Assembly (NCBI GenBank): GCA_905221605.1 | Contig: CAJNDS010000290.1 | Coordinates: 62,001 to 126,000 of the forward strand | Source: Symbiodinium natans | Taxonomy: Eukaryota; Sar; Dinophyceae; Suessiales; Symbiodiniaceae | Reading direction: 5' to 3' | DNA: 64,000 bases | Part shown: piece by piece, positions 22,597 to 33,699 of the stretch | Layout: every line of letters starts with the position of its first letter | Numbering within the stretch: position 1 is the stretch's first letter | The notes under the pieces: generated by a model | The model's input: the letters and a program-made list of their open reading frames with translations, nothing else | Database searches by the model: none | What the model was told of the DNA's origin: nothing | Position numbers and translations under genes: made by a program

Positions 22597-22782
22597 TTGG
22601 GGTTTAGGGCCCTAAACCCTAAACCCTCAACCCTAAACCCTAAACCCTTATAAACCCTAAACCATAAACCCTAAACTGGCCCTAAACCCTAAACCCTAAA
22701 CCCTAAACCCTAAACCCTAAACCCTAAACCCTAAACCCTAAACCCTAAACCCTAAACCCTAAACCCTAAACCCTAAACCCCA
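22597..22782. repeat. Head-to-head telomeric junction and long CCCTAAA array
   Basis: Two G-strand units (TTTGGGG, TTTAGGG) meet C-strand units at the perfect palindrome TTTAGGGCCCTAAA (22603-22616). About 22 CCCTAAA units follow, interrupted near 22648 and 22676. The order G-strand then C-strand is that expected of two fused chromosome ends. Confidence 0.9.
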
Positions 22783-23116
22783 ACCGCCTTTTATTGCTGC
22801 ATCTTAGTGAAGTCGAAGAGTTCTTGCCCTGGCATATGGCCCCTTGAAGCTTTACAGGAACGCCAGCCGAGGGTGCCACCTTTACCTGCTACATTTTCGT
22901 TTGAACTTGGGGAACTCGTCACCTTAGGGTTTAGAATTTAGGGTTTAGGGTTTAGGGCTAGTATACTTATACAGAGGGGGGATACCTCGTTCTCTAATTC
23001 CCTAGTATGGGTTTCGGCCCAAAAAGTTGCCTGGGCAGGTATGGAGACCCCATTCCCATGCATTGGGACTACATCAGCCCTCGAAATGTTCTTTTCAGAT
23101 GTACCTTGAGAACTTG

Positions 23117-23256
23117 ATAGCTGAGTGAGTACACTTTACACTTTGTGGGATTATTGGGATACTATCACTTTATACTGTGTGGGATCATTGGGATACTATA
23201 ACCCCTATAAAAACTGAAAGTGTGCACTATTGGGGAGGGCTTATGAACTCAGCAAC
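23117..23256 (+). mobile_element. Family G element with internal duplication
   Basis: TAGCTGAGTGAGTACACTTTACAC at the left and GGGCTTATGAACTCAGCAAC at the right. The interior GTGTGGGATYATTGGGATACTAT occurs twice (about 23146 and 23184), which explains the extra 40 bp over other copies. Confidence 0.65.
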
Positions 23257-23365
23257 CAAGAGAACGGTCATCATAGCAGGACAATGAGTCTACAATCTGA
23301 TGCCTGGGGCCGATGTAGCTCCCAGGGGTTTGATGCAAACGACCCTTATAGCCTAATAGCCCCTC

Positions 23366-23491
23366 ACTTGGAGGTTCAGGGAACTTATAACTTCAATTGT
23401 AACTGTACTTATCAGTCAGCCCCCTAAGTCCTCTAAGCAGGGTACAAGTAGACTTAGAATTGGGGTTATAAGTACCCATGAACCTCCAAGC
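23366..23491 (+). mobile_element. Family E inverted-end element
   Basis: ACTTGGAGGTTCAGGGAACTTATAA and TTATAAGTACCCATGAACCTCCAAG are inverted repeats over about 24 bases with few mismatches. No coding capacity. Confidence 0.7.
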
Positions 23492-24488
23492 AAGCCTCAG
23501 CCACATTTCCAGGCAGTCGTTGTGGGCTACTTCCTGTTTGCCGGGCTGTGGACGCTGCCTCTTGTCAACTACACGAAGCACCCGTGGGTTTTGTTGTTCT
23601 TGTGGAAGCCCTAGCAAGCTCCCTCCTGCTACCTGCAGTACGACAGCATTTGTAGAAGTCCCAACGCCGCAGTCCGACCTGGAAAATCACGGTTCTTACG
23701 CTCTTGAACTCCTTTGACATGAGGAAAGCACTTGGCTTCCAGCAGTGCGAGGGTTTAGGGCTTTAGGGTTTAGGGGTTTAGGGTTTAAGGTTTAGGGTTA
23801 AGTGCATGAGCCATCTCCCTGAATCAACAGCCCGCATGAGACAGGCAGAGCCTGGGTGGCCAGTATGCAAGCGCACGAAGTCAATCAAGGTATCTACACT
23901 GCAAGCGCGCAAGCCAGACATGCTACTGTTTGCTCAGGAAGGTTAAACAAAACAATCTTCTTCCTTGGGGTTATAGATCATCTTTTCTATACTAACCCCC
24001 AAAACCTTGATTCCAACTATTCAGGCCTCTATATTAGTGACTTAGTTGTGCAGTTCTTCCGAGTTCAGGGTCCCTAAACTTTTTTTTCCGATTAGGGACC
24101 CTAAACCCTAAACCCTGAACCCCGAAACCCCGAAATGGCACGTTGGCTGAAATCAGTGGGAGCGTCCGATGGTCTGTGACAGAGAGGGGGGGCGGGGAAG
24201 ACAAAGAACTCGGGCTTGGGGTTTGGGGGTTTAGGGTTTAGGGTTTAAGGGGGTTTAGGGTTTCGGGCTCCCGCAATCCACGCCTGCCGACAGCGTGTCA
24301 CGCGTTGCTTCCCTGACCTGTAAAAAAGGGGCTTCCCTGACCTGTAAAAAAGGGCGCAAGCTGCACGGGAAGTCTCCTCGGGGACGAAAGAAATCCTCAA
24401 AGGGTTTATGGTTCAGAAACCTTAATTGGAATTATAGTAGTCTAGGGTATATGATCCCAAGTTTAAGCCTCATTTGGTCCCCAAGGCT

Positions 24489-24619
24489 ACGGGTAGGTAT
24501 ATGGCCCCTAATCTTGAAATGGCTTCTGAAGTATGTGCCCTTGGGTTGTATCGGGCAGACCAGGGGTAGACAAGGGATCCCCTCTTAAGGGCCCATATTA
24601 AGGGACCATGTAACTACCC
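24489..24619 (+). mobile_element. Family D element
   Basis: Left ACGGGTAGGTATATGGCCCC and right GGGACCATGTAACTACCCC. The right end runs straight into CCCTAAA-type repeats at about 24617. Confidence 0.5.
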
Positions 24620-25024
24620 CCCAAACCCTGAACCCGAAACCCTAAACTCTAAACCCTAAACCCTAAACTGCCCTAAACCCTAAACTACCCTAAACTGCCC
24701 TAAACTACCCTAAGCTACCGTAAACCCTAAACCCTAAACCCTAAGAGGAAATCGTGTGGAGTCGGCAAGACCGAGGTACCAGATCCTATCGCTGCAGCTC
24801 CAGGACGAGCGACAGTGTAACTAAGATGTTCAACAAGAATTAGGGTTTAGGGTTTACGGTTTAGAGTTTAGGGTTTAGGGTAAGAGCTACGTCGATTCCC
24901 CTAATCACCGGACGTGCACATGTTTTTAGGTCGAAGGGGTGGAGGGGTTCGCGTTGCAGTGGGCTTACAACGGGCAACACCCCGGGTCACACTGGTACCC
25001 CAAAGGTTGACAAAGGGTCCCTTG

Positions 25025-25137
25025 TCTTTGTGGTACTTTACTATAACTTTAGATCCTTACCTTTTTTGGGTTTATTGGGTTTCTTATTAAGGCAGCTAAA
25101 AGTTTAATTTATAGCTACCCTCCTGAGTGCAGCCAAG
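25025..25137 (+). mobile_element. Family H element, best-preserved copy
   Basis: CTTTGTGGTACTTTACTATAACTTTAG at the left through CTACCCTCCTGAGTGCAGCCAAG at the right, uninterrupted. It is nearly identical to the split copy at 16480/16954, which defines the element at about 113 bp. Confidence 0.75.
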
Positions 25138-25170
25138 TTGTGATGGCCCTCAAAGCCGATAACCCCAAGC

Positions 25171-25392
25171 TTGGGATGTTTTTTCTTGCACGAACAGCCC
25201 TTCATAGGGATTGTAATATAGGGTGCATTATCATCCCTACTAGGATGCCCAGTAGTACCCTTATTCCCTTTTTGGGGGGGTTTAGGTTCCCTGATAAACC
25301 CCTTTAAGCAAAAAAGGGCACCCTTTTTTAAGCCTTGGTTACTGGGCAGCCTAGCCTAGTAAGGACTGTTAGTATAAGGGGGAACATCCCAA
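25171..25392 (+). mobile_element. Family F element interrupted by family A'
   Basis: The left end TTGGGATGTT and right half GGACTGTTAGTATAAGGGGGAACATCCCAA match the intact copy at 44029. The middle is split at CCCTAC/AAGGACTG by an A' element. Confidence 0.7.
25241..25353 (+). mobile_element. Family A' element inserted in family F
   Basis: TAGGATGCCCAGTAGTACCC at the left and GGTTACTGGGCAGCCTA at the right; the GCCCAGTA/TACTGGGC inverted ends are perfect. The interior is about 95% like the copy at 40027. Comparison with 44029-44129 shows the host F site CCCTAC-TA-AGGACTG, so TA is the likely target. Confidence 0.75.
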
Positions 25393-25480
25393 CCCCGAAC
25401 CCGATGTTCCCAACGCGGTTCGTTGAAAGGGTGTCCACACCCAGGACTGCACAAAAGACATGGGGTCCAACCTGGTGCAG

Positions 25481-25570
25481 TTAGGGTTTAGGGTTTAGGG
25501 TTTAGGGTTTAGGGTTTAGGGTTTAGGGTTTAGGGTTTAGGGTTTAGGGTTTAGGGTTTAGGGTTTAGGG
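25481..25570 (+). repeat. Interstitial telomeric array (TTTAGGG)n
   Basis: Twelve or thirteen perfect units just upstream of a possible coding island. Confidence 0.95.
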
Positions 25571-25601
25571 CAGAGATGCGGCATGTCAGACAGACTTCGA
25601 G

Positions 25602-25979
25602 ATGACAACGCGAGCACAGTGTGAATCCCTTGTGAAGGACATTCGGGCCCAATATGCTGTTGTCTTGGAGCAGGCCAAGACTCAAATCAAGAATCACGTG
25701 GCTACGATTCAACAGCTCGACTCGGAGCTTGAGGCTGCAAGAAATGAGGCGAGGACGCGTCTTGAAGCCATTGAGTCGAAAGTGCTTCCAGTGCCTGCGA
25801 CTTCACCTACCTTTCCACGAGCCCTGGCGCATGGGGACTGTGAAAGTAAACGGTGCCAGGTTGGTGACTCTCGGTACTGCTCTCTCGGTCCTCGCGCTAA
25901 CAGTTTCGCTGAGAGAGTTGCTGCCAAGACAGAGCGTCGAAAAGCCAGAATTTTTCTGCACAAGATGGTTTCAGATTAG
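25602..25979 (+). CDS. Possible gene fragment, coiled-coil-like protein (125 aa)
   Basis: An ATG-initiated frame of 125 codons in a 460-bp island between a TTTAGGG array and a short telomeric tract at 26044. Residues 1-60 have the composition of an amphipathic helix (VKDIRAQYAVVLEQAKTQIK, then QQLDSELEAARNEARTRLEA). The C-terminal part is basic and helical (RVAAKTERRKARIFLHKM). No family was recognised. An overlapping frame at 25654-26058 is also open but has a less protein-like composition. It could be an exon of a fragmented gene captured between telomeric arrays, or chance. No upstream splice-leader acceptor or promoter can be judged. Confidence 0.33.
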   Translation: MTTRAQCESLVKDIRAQYAVVLEQAKTQIKNHVATIQQLDSELEAARNEARTRLEAIESKVLPVPATSPTFPRALAHGDCESKRCQVGDSRYCSLGPRANSFAERVAAKTERRKARIFLHKMVSD

Positions 25980-26751
25980 TGCTGTCAGCTCTGAGAGCGA
26001 TAGCCTGATCCAGGCGAGGACTCACGCAAGCCTGCTGCAAAAAGGGTTTAGGGTTTAGGGCTTAGGGTCAAAGGCTGCAAGCCCAACTTCGTGTGTTGCT
26101 TGGGAAGATAAATTTCTTTATATTGCTTTCTTACATTTATCAAACACCTTATCGTTTTTGCTATCTGTGCTGGAACGTTATTCTCATTATTGTCTTATCA
26201 CATGATCAACATATTGACATTGGGCTCCACTGTTGCCTGCTCCTGGACCTTCTTCACCCTGCTCATGCATTTGTCGAAACCCACATCGGAGATTCCAAAT
26301 GTAGGTTTAGGGTTTAGGGTCTAGGTTTTAGGGTTTAGGGTCAAGCTTTCAGGGTTTGGGGTTTAGGGTTTAGGACCCTCAACATACCCCAATGGAACAT
26401 CATCCTTCTGCGGGCAACCCCCCAACAAGAGTACCACGGTCTTGGGAACCTCCAAATCCTCAACCCGATGAACAGCCTAAACCCCGCACAAACCCTAAAC
26501 CCCTTGGTTCTTTTAAACCCTAAACCCTAAACCCTTGGACCCTGGTTGAAAGAAGGACCTGCCCAACGACGATGCGCTGTACCGGCGCCTGGTCGCCTCG
26601 GCACCGGACGTCGTTTCTGCTCTTGGCTGTCCAATGCAGGGCTGTTTAGGGTTTAGGGTTTAGGGTGGGTTGAGGCTTAGGATTTTAGGGTCCTAAAGGC
26701 CTTGCCGGGTGGAGTGCTTCTGGCCTTAGTTGAGTTGTTCCTTGCGTTCTA

Positions 26752-26906
26752 TACTTGGATGTTCATGGTACTGACTAACCAATTAGAACTGTACTTATAA
26801 CCCTACTTATAATACCCCTAAAGGGCCTTATAGGGGTTATCCCAATTATAAGTAGGGTTCTATGCCCAGTTATAAGTGGTTATTAAGGCCCATGAACCTT
26901 CAAGTA
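26752..26906 (+). mobile_element. Family E inverted-end element
   Basis: TACTTGGATGTTCATGGTACTGA and CCCATGAACCTTCAAGTA, flanked by TA at both ends. The interior repeats TTATAAGTAGGG and its complement, so most of the element can fold on itself. Confidence 0.7.
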
Positions 26907-27044
26907 CGGTACAGTTGATGTCAACAGAAGTGATGCGAACATATTTTGCTAGCTGACTAAAGGTGCTCCACAGCAAACCGAAACCAAGTCCAAGCTACCT
27001 AGACAACAGTTGTCAAACAATACTAAGGCACCTTTTGCCAACAC

Positions 27045-27156
27045 CTAGGACCCAGAGTAGGCCCTTATTCCCTTTTTTTAGGGTTTAAGCTACCTTACAA
27101 TCCCCTTGAAACCAAAAAGCGTGCCATTTTTATTCCTAGGTTGCTCTTGGGTCTAG
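27045..27156 (+). mobile_element. Family A, reference copy
   Basis: CTAGGACCCAGAGTAGGCCC at the left and TTGCTCTTGGGTCTAGTAG at the right. The TA-flanked ends GGACCCAGAG and CTCTTGGGTC are inverted repeats. The interior CCCCTTGAAACCAAAAAG is typical. A CCCTAAA tract follows directly. Confidence 0.7.
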
Positions 27157-28356
27157 TAGCCCTAAACCCTAAACCCTAAAACCTACGCCCTAAACCCTTG
27201 GGTCTAGCCACCAGACCCAGCTCGTGGTTGAAGCAGCACGCAGCGACTTTCGGCAGCAGCACTTTTTTCTATTGTCCACAACCAGGGGTTTAGGGTTTAG
27301 GGTTTAGGGATGTTTAGGGTTTAGGGGTCGCAGTTTTCCCAGGAATTGGAGAAACGCACTCAGCCATTTTACTTTCTTGCTTGCGGAAAGAACACGCTTT
27401 CCATTTCATTCAGGGGCATTTGCAGGGTTGCCTGCATGCCTGCCACTTTTTAATATTCTCGACACATTCTGATTTCTGAGAAACAGAAATCCTAAACCCT
27501 AAATGGCACAGCAGCGACAGAGGGAGAGAGAGCGAGAGAAGCACAAGAATCCCAAAATCCTAAACCCTAAGCCCGAAGCCCTAAACCTACAGATAGACAA
27601 CCCTAAACCCTAAACCCTAAACCCTAAACCCTATATTAAACCCTAAACCCTTATAAACCCTAAACCCTAAACATAGAGCCACAAAGACGCTTTTGCAGGA
27701 GCTCCGCTGGGCCCTGCCTCGAGCCGGCCTGCGGCCTAAAGCCTATTCGCGGTGAGCTGCGCGGTTTAGGGTTTAGGGTTTAGGGTTTAGGATTTAGGGC
27801 CCAGGGTTTAGGGTTTAGGGTTAAGGGTTTAGGGGTTCCAGTTTTGGGTTGCGAGGAGTTTGGCTGTCTCCGAGGCGTCTAGGGAGGTTCGGGGGTCGGC
27901 GTGTAGAACCCCCCCCCAAATTGTGATTAGGGTTTAGGGTTCAGGGATGCCGTTTTCGGTTGAGGCCTGTGGGAAAAACGCACCCCATGCAGTGTTTACG
28001 GTTTTTTTTGGATGACCTACCCTAAACCCTTAACCCTAAACCCTAAACCCTAAACCCTAAACCCTTATAAGGTTCAGGGATGGATGTTGGTCTGTGGGTG
28101 GAGGCGTTCAGGATTTGGGTTGTGGGGGGCGACAGTCAAACATCTGAATTTCTCTTTTGCATATTCTGGGTTGGTTCTTGGGACATTTGGTATTTTCCTT
28201 CTTTTGGTTTATAAGGGACCCTATATATATATTTTTTTTTCAGGGGGTTTAAAGGCCTGCCCAGTATTGCGCTCCGTGAGCATGGCATCTCAAAAAGAGA
28301 TGTTGAAGAGTAGGCTGGAGAGGAAGGAAGGCTTCTCAACCTACATCCTAAGCCCT

Positions 28357-28480
28357 AAACCCTAAACCTTGAACGCTAAACCCTAGACCCCAGACCCTAG
28401 GCCCTAAGCCCTAAACCCTAAACCCTAAACCCTAAACCCTAAACCCTAAACCCTGAACCCTAAACCCTAAACCCTAAACC
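28357..28480 (-). repeat. Telomeric array with mixed variants
   Basis: CCCTAAA units with CCCTAGA, CCCCAGA, CCCTAGG and CCCTGAA interspersed, then a clean run of seven or more. Confidence 0.9.
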
Positions 28481-28706
28481 TTTCCTCCTCTCCATGCGAG
28501 TGGGCTGTCGGCTTCAAGAGGGAGCCTCTTTTGCCCATGCTCGCCAAAGATGCGAGCAGCAAGCAGCGTGAGAAACAAGAAGAACTTTTGGTTTTGGGGT
28601 TGAGGGTATAGGGTTTATATAGGGTTTAGGGTTTAGGGTTTAGGCAGTTTTCGGGTTTAGGGTTTCTGGTCTAGGGCTTAGGATTTAGGTTTTGGGGTTT
28701 GGAGTC

Positions 28707-28806
28707 TACTTGGTGGTTCATGGATTGTTATAAGTAGGGGTATAGGTATGGTAAGTATGCTTAACCTGATTTGGGGTACTTAGAACTACCCATGAACCTC
28801 CAAGTA
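28707..28806 (+). mobile_element. Family E inverted-end element
   Basis: TACTTGGTGGTTCATGGATTG and CCCATGAACCTCCAAGTA, with TA on each side. About 100 bp long. Confidence 0.7.
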
Positions 28807-29107
28807 GGGCTCGGGATTTTCCTGGGACTCTCTTTACCTACAGTTTTATGGCTTCTCCCTACTTGCTAGGTGGGGGTTTAGAGATAGCGATTTGGGGTTT
28901 AGGGTTGTATAAATCATTCTCTAAGTTAAAAGGTCTTGTTAGGATCCTCTATATAATACCTATGAGTAACCCTAAACCCTAAACCCTTAACCCTAGTTAA
29001 ACCCTAAACCCTAAACCCTAAACCCCAGCAGATACAATTTGAGCGGCTGGCCAAATCCTGCGCCTCTCTTGGTAGCCTTGGGCGAGACATCTGCAAATGT
29101 GCTGTGA

Positions 29108-29300
29108 AACCGATACCTAACCCCAAAAGCGATCAACCCGGGTAAGGGTCAGTTCTATCCTCATAACTTGAGTTGATTGCCTTGCGGATACAGTGCATTT
29201 GGCTTGAAGTCGGCTGGTAAGCGTGCCCCTGCTGCTCCATGACATGGCAGTAGAGTTCTTATCGGGAAAGCGATGCCTAACCCCAAGAGCGATACCCTCC
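29108..29300. repeat. Direct repeat, CGATACCTAACCCCAAAAGCGAT type
   Basis: A 30-bp segment at about 29108-29139 recurs at about 29269-29300 with five or so changes. A minus-strand open frame (29117-29350, 77 codons) spans both but shows no recognisable domain. Confidence 0.6.
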
Positions 29301-29393
29301 ATGAAGGTCCCAGCCGTGGCCTCTAGGTTTTGCAGTGCGCTCATCTCCATTTTCTAATCATGCACCACCCCCCCCTAGCACCCAAACCATAAC

Positions 29394-29640
29394 AACCTAT
29401 GCCTCAACCTCTAGACCAATACCCATACCATGAAGGAATTTCATCGCAACCTATATCCCAACCTCCAAACCACATCAAGACCCTTTCCATGAAGCCATTG
29501 TTTCATCTCAACCTATACCCAAACCTCTAAACCACCTCAATACCCATACCATGAACCCATTGTTTCATCACAACCTATACCCCCAACCGCTACACCACCT
29601 CAATACCCACTCTATGAACCCCTGCCATGAACCCATAGCA
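29394..29640. repeat. 62-bp tandem repeat, four copies
   Basis: AACCTATACC starts units at 29394, 29448, 29510 and 29572 (spacing 54, 62, 62). Each contains CCAAACCTCTAAACCACCTC and CCATGAACCCATTGTTTCAT with variants. No coding frame persists. Confidence 0.8.
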
Positions 29641-30052
29641 TGAACAAATTGAATACCCACATCAAACATGACATACTTGAGGCCATAGCGTGCCCCACCA
29701 CTTTGAATACCCATACTACCCACCCCTAGCTCCCTAACCTGAGAAAATGGAAATGGTCCCCTTAAACCCTAAACCCTCAACCCTTAACCCTCAACCCTAA
29801 ACCCACAGGCTGGACGGGCTGAGCTCGACCATGAAAGAGGACCCTTGGTGTTGCGGGAGGTTGGTGGGTTTAGGACGATCGTAGGATGGGTATCTGACCC
29901 AAGATGTGTCTAAGCAAGCTCCTGTGCCAAGGATAGGAGGAACCCCACACCCGAGTCTTTGGGCCACATCCTTCACGCCCTAGGGTGTTTCACGGGCTTT
30001 CCCCCTTGTCTGTCCCTTAAACACTTAACCCTAAACCCGAAACCCTAAACCT

Positions 30053-30147
30053 TAAATCCTAAACCCTAAACCCTAAACCCTAAACCCTAACCCCTAACCC
30101 CTAACCCCTAACCCCTAACCCCTAACCCCTAACACCTAACCTAAACC
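30053..30147 (-). repeat. Telomeric array switching to CCCCTAA
   Basis: Four CCCTAAA units are followed by about eight CCCCTAA units, another local expansion of one variant of the same length. Confidence 0.9.
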
Positions 30148-31463
30148 CCAAACCTTCACATGTGGAGCGCTTCTCTGAGGTTGGAATTGACAGACCCCTG
30201 CCCCCGCCTGATGAACCCCGCAGCGATATGAGAGACGAAATAAAGGTTTTGGTTTAGGGTTTAGGGTTTAGGGTTTTAAGGTTTTAAGGCTTTAGGGTTT
30301 ACGACGTAGGCCTTTTAATACTCCGACCGAACTAAACCCACACCCTCATCCTGTACCCGACATAGAACTGAAGCTCCCATCAACCCTTGTTTTTACCAAA
30401 GGGGCCTTAAAACCTTAAAACCTTAAAACCCTAAACCCAAAACCAAAACCTTTATTTCGTCCCCCACAGTGCTCCAACGTCCGGCAAAGAAAGCACACCC
30501 TGATACCTGAACCCTGCCTTGGGACTAAATGCAGCCCAAAGGGGCTTATGGTCCGTAGACATGAATGAATGGGGGTTCTAGTGGCATAATTGTAGGGGTC
30601 GGAATAATAACTAAGAATGTTCCCTTATGGTCCCTTTGTACTTCTACTGTAATAACTCCCGAAACCCTTCTCTTCTGATTCAGGCCCCTATATTAGGGTA
30701 TATGACCTGAAGTAAACCCTAAACCCGAAACCCTAAACCCCGAAGCCTGAAGCCTGACCCCTAAGCCCTAAGCCCTAAACCCAATCGTAGGGTTCAAACC
30801 CGAAACCCCAAACCCTAAACTGACCCTAAACCCTAAACCCTAAACCCTAAACCCTAAACCCTAAACCACCAAGTTAAGCCCTTCTTCCAGGAGTTCGAGG
30901 GCTGCCTCGTCGACCTTGAGGAGGAACTGGAGGGTTTTGGGTTTCGGGTTTTAAGGGTTAAGGGTTTAGGGTTTAGGGTTTAGGATTTATAGGGGGGGGC
31001 GTCACACTGCAGCTTTCTAGTATGGCGCAGTTGTCTTTATGACACATGGGCGTCTCGCCGGGGCGTCCCACTGCAGTTTTCTGTTCTCTAAACCCCAAAC
31101 CCCAAACCCTAAACCAGTGAAGGTCTCGGGCATTCAAGCTCCGGACCCACCCATTTGCATCAGGCGCCAGACAAGCCTGCCAGCACGGAGGCTGCCAAAT
31201 GGTCAGAGGCGAGCCTGGAAGGGGTTTAGGGTTTGGGGTTCAAGGTTTAGGGTTTTAGGGTTGGGTGGTAGGTATTCAATGTCATTCCTCACGAACCTTG
31301 CTGTAGGCTTGTTTTCGGAGATCCCCTGGGAGAAGCTTCACATAGCCTGAGACAGGGAACGTGCCCCAAGCCACATTTGGCCCAGACATGTTCTTGAAAA
31401 GGTGCAGGGTTAGTCGAGGATATACAGATTTCGCGTGAGTTTGATGAAGTTTCCAAATTCGGC

Positions 31464-31526
31464 GTTGTGATGTTCCCCCTTACACTAGCAGTCCTGAATT
31501 AGGGATTATAATACCCCTATTGTAGT
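31464..31526 (+). mobile_element. Family F element, left half
   Basis: TTGTGATGTTCCCCCTTACACTAGCAGTCCT matches the left end at 44029. The right half is absent and CCCTAAA repeats begin at 31525. Confidence 0.55.
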
Positions 31527-31747
31527 CCCTAAACCCTAAACTGCCCTAAACCCTAAACCCTAAAGCCTAAGCTGCGCAGGAGGGAAAAAAGCCTAAACCC
31601 CTGTTGGTATAAGGGGATCCCAAGTTTTTAGGGCCATTTGCATGACTGGAGGATGTAGGAAGGCTCCTTTCGGTGAGACGTTGCCAGCGGTGATGCAGAA
31701 GCATGGCTGCTGTGCCTCTACTACAAGGGTTTAGGGTTTAGGGATGT

Positions 31748-31845
31748 AGTAGCTGAATGAGTACACTTTTCCACTTTTTTAGATACCACAACCCCCTATA
31801 TAGAACTGACAGTGTACACTTTTGGGGGGCTGATGAACTCAGCAA
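31748..31845 (+). mobile_element. Family G element
   Basis: TAGCTGAATGAGTACACTTTTCC at the left and CTGATGAACTCAGCAAT at the right, with a TTTAGGG tract immediately before and a CCCTAAA array immediately after. Confidence 0.65.
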
Positions 31846-31848
31846 TTC

Positions 31849-31930
31849 CCTAAACCCTAAACCCTAAACCCTAAACCCTAAACCCTGAACCCTGAACCCT
31901 GAACCCTAAACCCTAAACCCTAAACCCTAG
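31849..31930 (-). repeat. Telomeric array with CCCTGAA block
   Basis: CCCTAAA units with a three-unit CCCTGAA block in the middle. Confidence 0.9.
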
Positions 31931-32028
31931 ACTAAGCTTACCCTACGAAACTGGTGGGCTCCCATGCAGGGCTTTCCGACAATAGCCTGCCAAAGGTTTC
32001 TAGGAATCCTCTACAGGGCTCAGTGGGT

Positions 32029-32081
32029 TTAGGGTTTAGGGTTTAGGGTTTAGGGTTTAGGGTTTAGGGTTTAGGGTTCAG
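32029..32081 (+). repeat. Interstitial telomeric array (TTTAGGG)n
   Basis: Seven TTTAGGG units ending in TTCAGGG. Confidence 0.95.
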
Positions 32082-32509
32082 GGATCTTAAGGCGACCCTG
32101 TTCTCGGGGCGACGGGCCTGCGGGATGTGTCGTGGGTCCCCTTTGGCGCGGTCCGCGGTGAGTGTCATGTGACATCTGAATGGCTTCTTCGCTCATCCTT
32201 GCCCTAAACCCTAAAACCCCAAACCCTAAACCCTAAACCCTAAACCGCACATGCTTCCTTGCCACCAGAGCCGATCTGCCACCCTGAAAGGGATGGGCTC
32301 AGGTCTGGAAGATTAGAAATCGTAGCCCGGTTGCCTGGCATTTTGCACAAGCTGCCGTTGCAGACAGAGGGTTTAGGGTGTAGGGTTTAGGCCCCCCAAA
32401 CTACCCTAAAGCCTAAACAACCAAATGGGTAGTTCTCCATTATAGGGTCCCTTTTTGGCCCCTGATTATAAGGGTGCCGTTCGTTCTATAAATCAACATA
32501 ATAAGAATG

Positions 32510-32680
32510 ATACTAACACTAGCAATAAGAAAATTAATGATAAAAAACATATAAACACACAGGCAAATTAATAAATATAAAAATAAATATATAAATATAA
32601 ATATAAATATAAATATAAATATAAATATAAATATAAATATAAATACAATATATATATATATGTATATATATATACATACT
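32510..32680. repeat. AT-rich (ATAAAT)n and (TA)n microsatellite
   Basis: About ten ATAAAT units (32580-32645), followed by TATATATATATGTATATATATATA. The Ile/Phe-rich minus-strand frame is an artefact of the repeat. Confidence 0.95.
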
Positions 32681-32802
32681 TTATAGGACCCCAAGGAAGG
32701 GCCCCAAGTTAGAGAACGGCCCGCTCGCTGCTTCGAAGGCCTTCTTGGGCATTCGGCGCTGCAACGAGCAACTGGTTCCCTTGACTCCGACAGCCGTTGG
32801 TG

Positions 32803-33010
32803 TTTAGGGTTTAGGGTGTAGGGTTTGTGGTTTGGGATTTAGGGTTTGGGGTTTGGGGTTTGGGGTTTGGGAGGGTTTAGGAGGGTTTGAGGGTTTAGGG
32901 TTTGGGGTTTAGGGTTTAAGGGTTAGGGTTTGGGGTTTAGGGTTTGGGGTTTAGGGTTTAGGGTTCCATTTTCAGGGTTTTGGGGTTTAGGGTTTGGGGT
33001 GACGAGGTTA
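32803..33010 (+). repeat. Degenerate TTTGGGG/TTTAGGG array
   Basis: About 200 bp of alternating TTTAGGG, TTTGGGG and longer GGGAGGGTTTAGG variants. This is among the most degenerate G-strand arrays in the window. Confidence 0.85.
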
Positions 33011-33026
33011 GGGTTTGGAGACTATA

Positions 33027-33190
33027 CTAGGACCCAGAGTAGGCCCTTATTCATTGTTTTGGGGTTTAGGGTTTATAGGGTTTAGGGGGTTTAGGGGGTT
33101 TTGCGTTTAGGGTTTAGGGATGCTTCCCTTCTAGGCCCACTTGGAACCCAAAAAGAGCCCCTTTCCCATTCCCAGGTTGCCCTTGGGGTC
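33027..33190 (+). mobile_element. Family A copy 7, split by a telomeric tract
   Basis: CTAGGACCCAGAGTAGGCCCTTATTC at the left. TTTAGGG-type repeats occupy about 33060-33119. Then CTTCTAGGCCCACTTGGAACCCAAAAAG and the right end GGTTGCCCTTGGGGTC complete the element. Confidence 0.6.
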
Positions 33191-33332
33191 TTGCAAACAA
33201 ATCACCCCCTAAACCCTAACCCTAAACCCTTTTTGGGGTACCATTTTTTTACATATACGCGCGGCCCCGCATGAGACCGGGTACCCAAGAAGTGATGGTA
33301 TTTCTGAGGGCCTCCCCACATGCTTCGACAGT

Positions 33333-33334
<2 letters not shown>

Positions 33335-33368
<34 letters not shown>

Positions 33369-33440
33369 CAAAAAATATAAATAAATACAAAATATATACA
33401 TATATATATATATATATTATGTATTTGTCTATCTATACAT
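33335..33440. repeat. (CA)n / (TA)n microsatellite
   Basis: ACACACACACACACACAC followed by TATATATATATA and further AT-rich simple sequence. A separate (CA)n run lies at about 33667-33698. Confidence 0.9.
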
Positions 33441-33663
33441 ATACATGTGCGCTTTTTCGGATCTACGAATAGGTGCCCTGCAATGCCCCAGAAAGTTTTA
33501 CCAGAAAGTTTTAAACCGGCTCAGGCACTCCGACTTTAAGTGTCCCCTTTTAGTGCCAAGCAGCCCGTAGAAGGATCCGCCCCCCTTAAACCCTAAACCC
33601 TATACCGTATACCCTAAACCCTAAACCTGAACCCTGAACCCTAAACCCTAACCCCCCCTACCA

Positions 33664-33699
<36 letters not shown>

